A program made the translations under genes and the position numbers. Positions 26,083-34,343 of a stretch of 64,000 bases of DNA are shown piece by piece. The first letter of the stretch is position 1. Every line of letters begins with the position of its first letter. Origin of the DNA: Rhodanobacter humi (GTDB taxonomy: Bacteria > Pseudomonadota > Gammaproteobacteria > Xanthomonadales > Rhodanobacteraceae); contig NZ_JBGBPY010000001.1 of NCBI RefSeq assembly GCF_041107455.1, positions 2,728,001 through 2,792,000 on the forward strand. The letters run 5' to 3'. The notes below the pieces were generated by a model that was not told the origin of the DNA, made no database searches, and saw nothing but the letters and a program-made list of their open reading frames with translations.

Positions 26083-26104
26083 GCGTTGCTCCGAAGCGGG
26101 GGGG

Positions 26105-26683
26105 TCAGGGTGCCAGCTGGCCGGCGAGCGTGCCGCGTTGCACCTGCGCGATCCATGCGGACACATCCTCGCATGCCGCGCCGGCGCGGTGGTCGGGCAG
26201 TTCGCCGCCGTAGACGTGCAACGTGTACGCGGTGTCGTGCCGCGACAGGTTGCGGCAGCGGTGCGCGAGGCCGGCGTCGCGCTCGAACCAGCTGGCGTCG
26301 CCCGGGCCCAGCCAGTTGCGTGCCTGGGCATCCAGTTCGCCGTTGTGCGGATCGCGCCGGTACGACTGCCATTCCAGCGCACCGTGCAGGGTGAGTTCCA
26401 GCCCCCAGCGGTCGGCGTGGTCGAGCAGCGGCATGCGCTGGCCGGGGGCGCAGGCCATCACCAGCACGCGCAGCGCCGGATGTCCGCGCTCGGCCAGCAG
26501 CCAGCGGCCGCCCTGGCGTCGGCGCCGGCGCAACGAGGCCAGTCGCGCGGACAGCGCGGGCGCGTCCCGATGCACCACGCTGCCGAGTTCGCGCGCCATC
26601 GAGGCCAGGTCGGGAAGCTCGACGCGGCCGTATTCGAGCGCGATGTCGCGCAAGGTCTTCAAGCTGTGCGTGTACTTGCCCAT
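26105..26683 (-). CDS. Cysteine dioxygenase-like cupin
   Basis: A 192-aa cupin. The family pattern is RVLVMACAPGQRMPLLDHAD, GLELTLHGALEWQSY and HRCRNLSRHDTAYTLHVYGG, matching type I cysteine dioxygenase-like thiol dioxygenases. In the usual HxH iron site (P-x-H-D-H) the first His is Leu here (LLDH), while the later His and the SLHVY-like end are kept. Iron binding may thus be altered. It probably acts on a thiol together with the downstream flavoprotein, inferred from context. Start ATG 26683 (MGKYTHSLKTL). Confidence 0.72.
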   Translation of the reverse strand: MGKYTHSLKTLRDIALEYGRVELPDLASMARELGSVVHRDAPALSARLASLRRRRRQGGRWLLAERGHPALRVLVMACAPGQRMPLLDHADRWGLELTLHGALEWQSYRRDPHNGELDAQARNWLGPGDASWFERDAGLAHRCRNLSRHDTAYTLHVYGGELPDHRAGAACEDVSAWIAQVQRGTLAGQLAP

Positions 26684-26869
26684 GGGGAACCCGGCGTTGC
26701 CAAGGCGGCCAAGTGGAGCATGCGTGTCGTTAAACAGCCGTAAGACCGCGCGGCGTTGCGGCATCCCCGCGCGCGCGGTTCGCGACGCGCGGGCGGCAGG
26801 CGTGCCGGGCAACGGGCGATGGCCGCGAAAGGCCCGGTCGACAGCGTGTGCCGCCGGGCCTGCGTCGTG

Positions 26870-27520
26870 TCACAAATCGTGCAGCACGAAGCTCACCGGC
26901 ACACGTGCCCAGGCGCGCACCGCATGGCCGTTCACCATCGCGGGCTGGAAGCGCCAGTGCGCCAGCACCTGTTCGCGTGCGCTGCGATCGAGCACGGCGT
27001 AGCCGCTGCCGTGTTCGACCTCGACCTGCACCGGCGCGCCGTTCTCGTCCACCAGCACGCGCAGCAGCACGGTGCCCTGCAGGTGCTGGCGCAGCGCCTG
27101 CACGGGGAACTGCAGCGGCGCCGAACGGTAGGCCAGGGTGGCCTCGACCGGCATGGCGGTGTCCGCAGGCGTTGCGCTGGGCGGCGCCACCGTCGGCATC
27201 GGTTGCGTGCCTTCGACGCTGGGTGTCACCACCGGCGGCACGGCGTCGGGGCGCGGCTGCACGTGCACCGGTGCGGCCGGCGGATGCGGCAGCGGCTTCA
27301 GTTCGATCGCCGGGGGTGGTGGCACTTTCGGCGGTGGGTCGAGGAACACCACCTGCGGCACCGCGACCAGCTGGTGCATCAGCGCCAGCGCCTGCGGTGC
27401 CAGCGGGCGGGTGAGGATCAGCAGGGCGGCGAGGTTCAGCGCGATGGCCGCACTGAGCGCGACGACGCGCGCGGCCTCGGGGTGGGGACGAGCGGCAACA
27501 GCCAGGCTAGCGGACGACAT
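26870..27520 (-). CDS. TonB-family energy transducer
   Basis: A 216-aa protein with a cytoplasmic N-terminus and one TM helix (about 18-38, RVVALSAAIALNLAALLILT). A Pro-rich periplasm-spanning region (about 58-120) is followed by a TonB C-terminal domain (about 130-216: YRSAPLQFPVQALRQHLQGT, LLRVLVDENGAPVQVEVEHG, WRFQPAMVNGHAV). TonB links the ExbBD proton motor to outer-membrane transporters. No exbBD genes are adjacent, so it is an orphan paralogue. Start ATG 27520. Confidence 0.87.
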   Translation of the reverse strand: MSSASLAVAARPHPEAARVVALSAAIALNLAALLILTRPLAPQALALMHQLVAVPQVVFLDPPPKVPPPPAIELKPLPHPPAAPVHVQPRPDAVPPVVTPSVEGTQPMPTVAPPSATPADTAMPVEATLAYRSAPLQFPVQALRQHLQGTVLLRVLVDENGAPVQVEVEHGSGYAVLDRSAREQVLAHWRFQPAMVNGHAVRAWARVPVSFVLHDL

Positions 27521-27666
27521 GGGCGACCTCCTGACGGCTTTCGGGTTTGAGTTGTGGCGCCGGCGACGCTGCACGCGGTGCAGAGGGGAATGTCGCAAGC
27601 GCGGCTTGAGCGTATGCCTGTGCCCACGGTCGCGCAAGTGGACGGCCAAACGCCGATCCGATACAT

Positions 27667-27693
27667 AAAAAAAGCCCCGCGGGGAGGCGGGGC
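27667..27693 (-). terminator. Rho-independent terminator on the minus strand with no matching gene
   Basis: Stem GCCCCGC/GCGGGGC (27674-27680, 27687-27693) followed on the minus strand by seven Ts (27667-27673). It would stop leftward transcription entering from 27,700-27,890, where no leftward gene exists. It could end a small RNA. Confidence 0.7.
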
Positions 27694-27896
27694 GGAATGC
27701 GGATGACAGGGGGATGGGGGTGCATCCGCCCGCGCAGCGTGAGCGCGCCGGCATGGAGGCGGCGTGCAGCCCGGGTGAAGGGCGGATTCACGCGGAGGCA
27801 GTTGCACACCGAACGGACAAGCACCCGTGCCGCGGTAGGCAAGCGCAGGCGCTGCCGCTATGGTGCGAGACCGGTGCCCCGTCTGCTGGAATCGCC

Positions 27897-28559
27897 ATGA
27901 CCGCCGCCATCGCCGCCTTGCCGCGCTACCGCCGTGGCGACGAATTCGCCAGCAGCCTGCTGCACGGGCTGGGCATCGTGCTCAGCATCGGCGGCCTCGC
28001 GGTGCTGGTGACGTTCGCGGCCCTGCGCGGCGATGCGCGTGCGGTGACGGCGAGCGCGGTGTACGGCGTCACCCTGATCCTGCTGTACACCGCCTCCACG
28101 CTGTACCACGCGATTCCCAATGTCACAGCCAAGCCGCTGCTGCGCACGCTGGACCACATCGCGATCTACCTCTTGATCGCCGGCACCTACACGCCATTCA
28201 CCCTGCTCGCCTTGCCGGGCGTGTGGGGCTGGAGCCTGTTCGCCGCCGTGTGGGCGCTCGCGCTGGTCGGCAGCATGCTGGAACTCGGCTGGTTCCGCCG
28301 CTGGCGCAAGCTCGCCGTGCTGCTCTACGTGGGCATGGGCTGGATCGGCATGCTCGCGTTCAAGCCGCTGGCCGCGCACCTGCAGGCGGGCGGCATGGCG
28401 CTGCTGATCGGCGGCGGCGTGGCCTACACCCTGGGCGTGCCGTTCTACCTGTGGCGCAAGCTGCCATACCAGCACACGCTGTGGCACGCCTTCGTGCTCG
28501 CGGGCAGCGTGCTGCACTACTTCGCGGTGCTGCTGTACGTGCTGCCGGTTGCCGCCTAG
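27897..28559 (+). CDS. Hemolysin III/YqfA (PAQR-like) membrane protein
   Basis: A 220-aa integral membrane protein with seven predicted helices. Signatures are YRRGDEFASSLLHGLGIVLS at the start, YTASTLYHAIPNVTAK (Ser/His) near 72-87, LDHIAIYLLIAGTYTPFTL (Asp/His) near 94-112, and the late HTLWHAFVLAGSVLHYFAVL. These His/Asp positions form the metal site of the PAQR/hemolysin III superfamily. Enzyme activity in bacteria is unproven; the hemolysin name is historical. Its stop overlaps the convergent DUF456 gene by 4 bp. Confidence 0.92.
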   Translation: MTAAIAALPRYRRGDEFASSLLHGLGIVLSIGGLAVLVTFAALRGDARAVTASAVYGVTLILLYTASTLYHAIPNVTAKPLLRTLDHIAIYLLIAGTYTPFTLLALPGVWGWSLFAAVWALALVGSMLELGWFRRWRKLAVLLYVGMGWIGMLAFKPLAAHLQAGGMALLIGGGVAYTLGVPFYLWRKLPYQHTLWHAFVLAGSVLHYFAVLLYVLPVAA

Positions 28560-29044
28560 CCGACCAGCATCGCGAAGCCGAACAGCCCCACCATCACCAG
28601 CGAGATCACCAGCTTCACCAGCGCGCCCAGCAAGAGGCCGATCCACGTGCCGATGCCCACGTGGGCCGAGCGCAGCACGCTGGTGCCGGAGCTGAGTTCG
28701 CCGATCAGCGCGCCGGCGAACGGGCCGAGCAGGATGCCGGGAATGCCGAAGAACATGCCCACGAAGGTGCCCAACGAGGCACCCCACAGCGCGCGCTTGC
28801 TCGCGCCCACGCGTTTCGCACCCAGGGTGCCGGCGATGAAGTCCACGATTACGCCCAGCGCGCCCAGCGCGCCGATCAGGAGCAGCCACCACAGGCCGAG
28901 GTGGCGGTAGTTGTCGACTGCCGCGACCAGCCAGATGCCACCGAAGATCATCGGCACGCCGGGCAGGCTGGGCAGGATCGCGCCGAGCAGTCCGCCGACG
29001 ATCAGTATCGCCCCGAGCGTGTAGAACACGATGTCGAACAGCAT
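28556..29044 (-). CDS. DUF456-family membrane protein
   Basis: A 162-aa protein, almost entirely hydrophobic and Gly-rich, with about four helices. GGLLGAILPSLPGVPMIFGG (about 17-36) and VGASKRALWGASLGTFVG and GIPGILLGPFAGALIGEL (about 100-118) are typical of DUF456. The repeated Gly motifs resemble glycine-zipper membrane proteins. Function unknown. Start ATG 29044. Confidence 0.88.
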   Translation of the reverse strand: MLFDIVFYTLGAILIVGGLLGAILPSLPGVPMIFGGIWLVAAVDNYRHLGLWWLLLIGALGALGVIVDFIAGTLGAKRVGASKRALWGASLGTFVGMFFGIPGILLGPFAGALIGELSSGTSVLRSAHVGIGTWIGLLLGALVKLVISLVMVGLFGFAMLVG

Positions 29045-29127
29045 GCGTCGGCCTCGGTTTTTGCGATCTTTCGCAGTCGCGATTTCACAGGGTGGGGCAA
29101 GCGCGGTCGCACTCGATCATTATCCAT

Positions 29128-29180
29128 GCGATCGTCCTTGATCGCGGAATCAAACGGGCGGCCATCCGTGGCCGCACTCT
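29128..29180. repeat. Tandem-hairpin dispersed repeat (copy 1)
   Basis: GCGATCGTCC...GATCGC followed by GCGGCCATCCGTGGCCGC forms two adjacent hairpins. A near-identical arrangement lies at 37582-37635, and a partial one at about 37686-37709. It is an intergenic repeat family distinct from the GTAG REPs. Confidence 0.6.
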
Positions 29181-29642
29181 TCAATTTCGCAGGCGCTGGG
29201 TGAGGCCGCGCAGGAAGTGGCGCAGCAGCTGGTCGCCGCAGGGACGGTAGTTGGGATGCTCGGGCTTGCGGAACAATGCGCTGAGTTCCGACTTCGACAG
29301 GGGGAATCCCGCCGCGGCGAGGATGGCGTGCAGGTCCTCGTCGCGCAGTTCGAAGGCCACGCGCAGCTTCTTCAGCACCAGGTTGTTGGTGACGCGCTTC
29401 GCCACCGGCAACGGCGGCCGGCTCTCGTCGCAGCCGCGCAGGTGCACCACCAGGCCGTCGAGGAAATGCGCCATTACCTTGTCGGGGCAGTCGCGGTAGC
29501 CGGGCTCGTCTTCTTTCTTCAGGTAGGCGTCGAGATCCGCCGACGACACCTCCAGTCCAGCCAGCGCCACGATGGACGGAAGCCTGCCATCGGGCAGGTC
29601 GAGCATGTAGCGCACGCTGCGCAGAACGTCGTTGTTGATCAT
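29181..29642 (-). CDS. YehS-like DUF1456 protein
   Basis: A 153-aa cytosolic protein with two similar DUF1456 repeats. The first is NDVLRSVRYMLDLPDGRLPS with LKKEDEPGYRDCPDKVMAHF (about 4-66); the second is NNLVLKKLRVAFELRDEDLH with RKPEHPNYRPCGDQLLRHFL (about 85-147). This duplication is typical of E. coli YehS. Function unknown, sometimes listed as a DNA-binding or competence-related protein. Start ATG 29642. Confidence 0.92.
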   Translation of the reverse strand: MINNDVLRSVRYMLDLPDGRLPSIVALAGLEVSSADLDAYLKKEDEPGYRDCPDKVMAHFLDGLVVHLRGCDESRPPLPVAKRVTNNLVLKKLRVAFELRDEDLHAILAAAGFPLSKSELSALFRKPEHPNYRPCGDQLLRHFLRGLTQRLRN

Positions 29643-29752
29643 GGGGGCATTCTATCGGGAGGCTGTGAGCACCGTTTGCATCAAGTGGTGGTCCTTGCTC
29701 TTCCACCCGCTGGCGCTAGAGGGGCCTTTGCTTCTTGGTGTTCGTAAGATTC

Positions 29753-30380
29753 AAAGCGGTTTCGTCCACCTGTCGGTGGCCGAGTTACTTTTCTCTTGCG
29801 TGGCCAAGAGAAAAGTAACCCAAAGAGAAGGCCACCCCGGTTGGCGCTTGCCGGGCATCCTGTCCGGCAAGTCCGTGAGGCGTGGCCGGGCTTTTCGAGC
29901 GGGCTCCTGCCCGCGCGAAAAGGCGAGTCCATCCCTGGCCTCGCCCGCTGCGCGGCTTGATCGTCCCCGCCTCACCGCCGTCCAGGGGCCCCGGAAGAGC
30001 GGGTGCGCATCGTGCGCGCCAGAAGCAACAGCAACAGCAGAGCGCCGCGAGCTTGCAGCTCACCGGTCCCCCTCCCCTGCGTGCAGGGGAGGGCTGGGGT
30101 GGGGGTTTTGCTTCTGCGCGCTGGGAGCGCGCTGCGCTACCCGGGGCCCCTATGGCGCGGCGGGTGGGGGGCGGAAAGTCCTCAGGATGGCTCGCAGGGA
30201 TGCGAGCCAGTTTTTCGCCGGGACAGGAGTCCCGTCGAAAAGCCCCGCCACCCACCCGCGCACCCGGAAGGCAGGATGCCTGGAGGGCGCGCCATCGGGG
30301 TGCCCCTCTCTTTGGTTACTTTCTCTCGGGCACGCGAGAGAAAGTGACTCGGGCGCCGGTAGGCGGCCGAAACCGCTCTG
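29753..30380. repeat. Gene-free composite repeat with ~95-bp inverted ends
   Basis: The 817-bp gap 29643-30459 has no credible gene. Its left part (29753-29848: AGCGGTTTCGTCCACC, TTACTTTTCTCTTG...CAAGAGAAAAGTAA, CACCCCGGTTGGCGC) recurs inverted at about 30290-30375 (CATCGGGGTGC, GGTTACTTTCTC, GCCGAAACCGCTCT). The centre holds CCCCTCCCCTGCGTGCAGGG-type sequence. This is a large dispersed intergenic element well known in Xanthomonadaceae genomes and often mis-annotated as small proteins. Confidence 0.7.
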
Positions 30381-30459
30381 TCGTTAGCGGCAGGCGACAT
30401 GCGCTAGCGATTCCGCAAAAAAATGGGGCGCCCGCAGGCGCCCCATCATTCAAGCCGCG

Positions 30460-31824
30460 TCAGTTCGGCAGCGCCAAATCATCCAGCAGCGCCTTGAGGA
30501 AGCGCGCCGCCTCGCCACCGGTAGCCGCGCGATGGTCGAAGGTGAGCGAGATCGGCATGCGGCGATGCACTTCGATGCCGCCCATCACTGCCACCACGTC
30601 GTGGCACAGCTTGCCGGCGCCGATGATGGCGACAGTCGGCGGCACCACCACCGGAGTGGCGTAGCGGCCGGCGAACATGCCGAAGTTGGACAGGCTGATG
30701 GTGTAGCCGGACAGTTCCGACGCCGGGATGGAGCGATCTTCCACCGAGCTGCGCAGGCGCTTGATCGCGGCGCGGATGCCGGCGCCGTCGAGCACGTCGG
30801 CGTTGCGCAGGGCCGGCACGAACAGGCCGTCCTCGGTGTCCACGGCGATGCCGATGTCCACCTGCGGATGCATCGTGCGCGTGAGGTTCTTGCCGTCGAA
30901 CCAGGCGTTCAGCGCCGGCACGGCCTTGCAGGCGGCGACGATGGCGCGGATCAGGCGGGCGGTGATGTCCTGCTTGCCGATCCAGGCGTGCAGGTCGGCA
31001 TCGTCCACCAGCGTGGTCGGCACGACTTGCGCATGCGCGTCGGCCATCACGCGCGCCATGTTGCGGCGCACGCCCTTGAGCTGCTCGGGCTGGCCGCTGG
31101 CCTGCTGCGACGGCGGCGCGGTGCGCACGGCCTTGCCGGCCAGCGACACGGCAGTGCGGCTCGGTGCCGGGCCGGGCTCGGGCAGTTCCGGCGCCAGGTG
31201 GCGACCGGCGGAGGCGGGCACGGCGCGGGCCGGGGCGGCGCCCAGCGGGGCGCTGCCGTTGGCGGCGGCGTCCTTCACGTCCTTCATGGTGACCACGCCG
31301 TCGGCGCCGGTGGGGCGCACGCGGGCGAGGTCGACCTTGAGCTTCTTCGCGAGTGCGCGCACTGCGGGCACCGCCTTCACGCCGCCGATGCTGGCGGCCT
31401 GCTCGACGTGCACGTGGCTGCCGCTGACCATCGCGCCGACCACGGTGCCTTCGTCCTCGCGGTCGGCGGTGGCGGCCTTGGCCGCCGGTGCGGGAGCTGG
31501 CGCCGGAGCGGGCGCCTCGGCCTTCTTCGGGCCGTGGTGGTGGCCGGTGGCCTCCGCCTCGGCGCGCTGCTTGGCGTTCGGATCGGGCTCGAAGTCGGCC
31601 AGCGCGGCACCGGTCTCGATGATGTCGCCGGGCGCGCCGTGGAGCTTCTTCACTGTGCCGGTATAGGGCGAGGGCACGTCGACCACCGCCTTGGCGGTTT
31701 CCATCGAGCACAGTGGTGCATCGAGCTTGATGTAGTCGCCTTCCTTCACGTGCCACTCGACGATGGTGGCGTCGGGCAGGCCTTCGCCGAGGTCGGGCAG
31801 GTGGAATGTCTTGATATCAGCCAT
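30460..31824 (-). CDS. 2-oxoacid dehydrogenase E2 component (dihydrolipoyl acyltransferase)
   Basis: A 454-aa E2 core. A lipoyl domain occupies about 3-78 with the lipoylated Lys in DAPLCSMETAKAVVDVPSPY. After an Ala/Pro linker, a peripheral-subunit-binding domain lies near 150-185 (AVPAVRALAKKLKVDLARVR). The catalytic domain runs from about 235 to 454. The usual active-site DHRxxDG is DHRAATGG here: the His is kept but the catalytic Asp is Thr. The domain layout and the E1a/E1b neighbours suggest a branched-chain or related 2-oxoacid dehydrogenase rather than housekeeping pyruvate dehydrogenase. No E3 gene is adjacent. Start ATG 31824 with the lipoyl domain directly after. Confidence 0.88.
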   Translation of the reverse strand: MADIKTFHLPDLGEGLPDATIVEWHVKEGDYIKLDAPLCSMETAKAVVDVPSPYTGTVKKLHGAPGDIIETGAALADFEPDPNAKQRAEAEATGHHHGPKKAEAPAPAPAPAPAAKAATADREDEGTVVGAMVSGSHVHVEQAASIGGVKAVPAVRALAKKLKVDLARVRPTGADGVVTMKDVKDAAANGSAPLGAAPARAVPASAGRHLAPELPEPGPAPSRTAVSLAGKAVRTAPPSQQASGQPEQLKGVRRNMARVMADAHAQVVPTTLVDDADLHAWIGKQDITARLIRAIVAACKAVPALNAWFDGKNLTRTMHPQVDIGIAVDTEDGLFVPALRNADVLDGAGIRAAIKRLRSSVEDRSIPASELSGYTISLSNFGMFAGRYATPVVVPPTVAIIGAGKLCHDVVAVMGGIEVHRRMPISLTFDHRAATGGEAARFLKALLDDLALPN

Positions 31825-31880
31825 GGTGGTATTCCGTTGTCTGTGCGATCGGTGCTGCCCGTCGCTCTCGAATTTTTGGC

Positions 31881-31960
31881 CGTCATTCCCGCGAAGGCGG
31901 GAATCCATTGTGCTCTGGTGCGTAAGGTCAGGATGGATTCCCGCTTTCGCGGGAATGACG
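31881..31960. repeat. Inverted CGTCATTCCCGCG-type repeat pair
   Basis: CGTCATTCCCGCGAAGGCGG and its inverted partner (CCGCTTTCGCGGGAATGACG) flank a 30-bp spacer in the gap between the E1-beta and E2 genes. Each copy is itself a hairpin. A related pair lies at 59017-59093. The ATTCCC...GGGAAT core resembles a repeat widespread in proteobacteria. Confidence 0.7.
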
Positions 31961-31985
31961 ACCGTGTGGGTTGAGACTTTCGGGA

Positions 31986-32966
31986 TTACGACACCGCCAG
32001 CGTACGCTTCGCCGCGTCGACCACGCGCTCCACGCTGGGCAGGTACTTCATTTCCAGGCGGAACAGCGGGATGTGCGTGTCGGGGCCGGTGACGCGTTCG
32101 ACCGGGGCGAGCAGGTCGTACAGGCATTCCTCGGCCACGCGCGCGGCGATCTCGGCGCCGAAGCCGGCGGTCTTCGGGGCTTCGTGCACGATCGCGCAAC
32201 GGCCGGTTTTCTGCACCGATTCGGCGATGGTGTCGAAGTCCAGCGGGGTGAGCGTGGCCACGTCGATCACTTCGGCGCTGATGCCCTGCGTGGCGAGTTC
32301 GTCGGCGGCTTCCAGCGTTTCCTTCACCTGCGCGCCCCAGGTCACCAGGGTGACGTCGGTGCCGTCGCGCAGCACGAAGCACACGTCCAGCGGCAGCGCC
32401 TCGCCGTCGTCGGGCACCTCTTCCTTGTACTGGCGGTAGATGCGCTTGGGTTCGAGGAAGATCACCGGATCGGGATCGCGGATCGCAGCCAGCAGCAGGC
32501 CGTAGGCGCGCGCGGGCGAGGACGGCAGCACCACGCGCAGGCCGGGGATGTTGGTGAACAGATGCTCGTTCGCTTCCGAATGATGCTCCGGCGCGCGGAT
32601 GCCGCCGCCCCATGGCGCGCGCCACACCGCCGGCACGGTAAGACGGCCGCGGGTGCGGTTGCGCATGCGCGCGGCGTGGCAGGCGATCTGCTCCATCATC
32701 GGGTAGATGAAGCCTTCGAACTGCGCCTCGGCCACCGGCTTCATGCCTTGCACGGCCATGCCCACGGTGACGCCGGCGATGGTGGTCTCGTCCAGCGGCG
32801 TGTCGAGCACGCGCAGCTCGCCGAACTTTTCCTGCAGGCCCTGGGTGGCGCGGAACACGCCGCCGTTGACGCCCACGTCCTCGCCCAGCACCACGACGGA
32901 GTCGTCGTGCTTCATCTCGTAGGCGAGCGCCTGGGTGACGGCTTCGATGAGAGTGATCTGTGCCAT
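31986..32966 (-). CDS. 2-oxoacid dehydrogenase E1 component, beta subunit
   Basis: A 326-aa transketolase-like beta subunit. Family motifs are VVVLGEDVGVNGGVFRATQG (about 24-43), RVLDTPLDETTIAGVTVGMA, WGGGIRAPEHHSEANEHLFT (about 125-144), and VIFLEPKRIYRQYKEEVP. With the alpha subunit it forms the thiamine diphosphate site that decarboxylates a 2-oxoacid and acylates E2. It is separated by 3 bp from the alpha gene, so translation is coupled. Start ATG 32966. Confidence 0.93.
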   Translation of the reverse strand: MAQITLIEAVTQALAYEMKHDDSVVVLGEDVGVNGGVFRATQGLQEKFGELRVLDTPLDETTIAGVTVGMAVQGMKPVAEAQFEGFIYPMMEQIACHAARMRNRTRGRLTVPAVWRAPWGGGIRAPEHHSEANEHLFTNIPGLRVVLPSSPARAYGLLLAAIRDPDPVIFLEPKRIYRQYKEEVPDDGEALPLDVCFVLRDGTDVTLVTWGAQVKETLEAADELATQGISAEVIDVATLTPLDFDTIAESVQKTGRCAIVHEAPKTAGFGAEIAARVAEECLYDLLAPVERVTGPDTHIPLFRLEMKYLPSVERVVDAAKRTLAVS

Positions 32967-32969
32967 GAC

Positions 32970-34070
32970 TCAGTGGCCCTTCTTGGATTCGAGCTGGGTT
33001 TCAAGCGAGAGGACGTAATCGCGCTGCTTGGCGAGATCGGCGGGGACTTCGGCGAAGGTGTAGTCGAACATCGCCGTCACCGGCTGCGTCTTGGTCTCGA
33101 GGTAGGCGTTCACCTCGTTGTCCATCCACTCGTCGCACTCGGCCTTCCAGGCCTCTTCCTTGGCGTCATCCCAGACGCCCTTGTCCACCAGCCAGTTGCG
33201 CAGGCGCTTCATCGGCTCCTTCGCCCAGGCGTCCTTCACTTCCTGCTCGCCGCGGTAGCGGCGCGCGTCGTCGGCGGTGGTGTGGTCGCCGAGGCGGTAG
33301 GTCACCGCCTCGATCACGCTGCCACCTTCGCCGTTGCGGGCGCGCTCCAGCGCGTCCTCCATCGCCTTGCGCACGGCGATGATGTCGTTGCCGTCCACCT
33401 GGATGCAGTACAGGCCGGCGGCGATGCCTTTCTGCGCCAGCGTGGGCGCGCCGGACTGGATCTTGCGCGGCACCGAGATCGCCCACTGGTTGTTGACGAT
33501 CACCGCCACCAGCGGCAGGTTCTGCGCGCCGGCGATGTTGATCGCGCCGTAGAAGTCGCCCTTGGACGAACCGCCGTCGCCGATCGTGCACACCGCCACG
33601 CGCTTCTCGCCGCGGATCTTGAACGCCAGCGCGGAGCCGGCCGCGTGCAGGCACTGCGTGGCGATCGGCACCGACCACGCGAAGTCGTGGCGCGCCGGTT
33701 CCTTCTGGTAGTCGTTGCCGCGCTCGTCGCCGCCCCAGTACATGTAGACCTCGCGCGGCTGCACGCCGCGGTACAGCTGGGCGCCGTATTCGCGGTAGCT
33801 GGGCGCATACACGTCTTCCGGCCGCATCGCGCTGCCGATACCGACGTGCGCGGCCTCGTGGCCGAGGCAGCTGGCGTAGGTGCCCAGCTTGCCGGTGCGC
33901 TGCAGCGCCACCGACTTCGCGTCGAACACGCGGGTGGACAGCATCAGCTTGTACAGCTCGACCATGTGGTCGAGATCCTTGGCGAAGGCGGGCAGATCCT
34001 TGCGAACCTGCTTGCCCTCGGCATCGAGGTATTGCAGGTATTCGATTTCGAACTTGGCGGCGATGGACAC
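32970..34070 (-). CDS. 2-oxoacid dehydrogenase E1 component, alpha subunit
   Basis: A 366-aa thiamine diphosphate-binding subunit. The ThDP motif is TIGDGGSSKGDFYGAINIAG followed by NNQWAIS (about 170-205), the GDG...NN pattern. STRVFDAKSVALQRTGKLGT (about 46-65) and RLGDHTTADDARRYR (about 270-284, phosphorylation-loop region) fit branched-chain E1-alpha. The start is GTG 34070, preceded by GGGAGCGA; no ATG suits the family N-terminus. It heads the E1a-E1b-E2 operon and is divergent from the tryptophan dioxygenase gene, so a 273-bp shared control region lies between. Confidence 0.92.
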   Translation of the reverse strand: MSIAAKFEIEYLQYLDAEGKQVRKDLPAFAKDLDHMVELYKLMLSTRVFDAKSVALQRTGKLGTYASCLGHEAAHVGIGSAMRPEDVYAPSYREYGAQLYRGVQPREVYMYWGGDERGNDYQKEPARHDFAWSVPIATQCLHAAGSALAFKIRGEKRVAVCTIGDGGSSKGDFYGAINIAGAQNLPLVAVIVNNQWAISVPRKIQSGAPTLAQKGIAAGLYCIQVDGNDIIAVRKAMEDALERARNGEGGSVIEAVTYRLGDHTTADDARRYRGEQEVKDAWAKEPMKRLRNWLVDKGVWDDAKEEAWKAECDEWMDNEVNAYLETKTQPVTAMFDYTFAEVPADLAKQRDYVLSLETQLESKKGH

Positions 34071-34343
34071 GACTCGCTCCCGTTTGGACGAATGGGGAAG
34101 TGGGGGCGGCGGCCCATCCAGCGGGGCCTGACGCGCTGAAGATCCCTGGCCGGACGACCGCCGTGGCGACCAAAACGGCCGGGAAAAGCCGTACATAGAT
34201 AGCAGGCGGGCATGTTGCGTCGCAAGGTACGCCGCAGCATGCGGGCGGGTACGGCGCATCGCAAAAAGTGGCGCCGCGGCCGCGTCTGCGGGTCGGGCGT
34301 CATCAGCGGTTACCATGCACGCTTTCGGCAGCCGCGATCGACC

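Noticed and set aside
29643-30459. Several frames of 80-250 codons in the composite repeat
   Set aside because: They are translations of repetitive hairpin DNA with Pro/Arg/Gly-rich sequence and no ribosome-binding sites.
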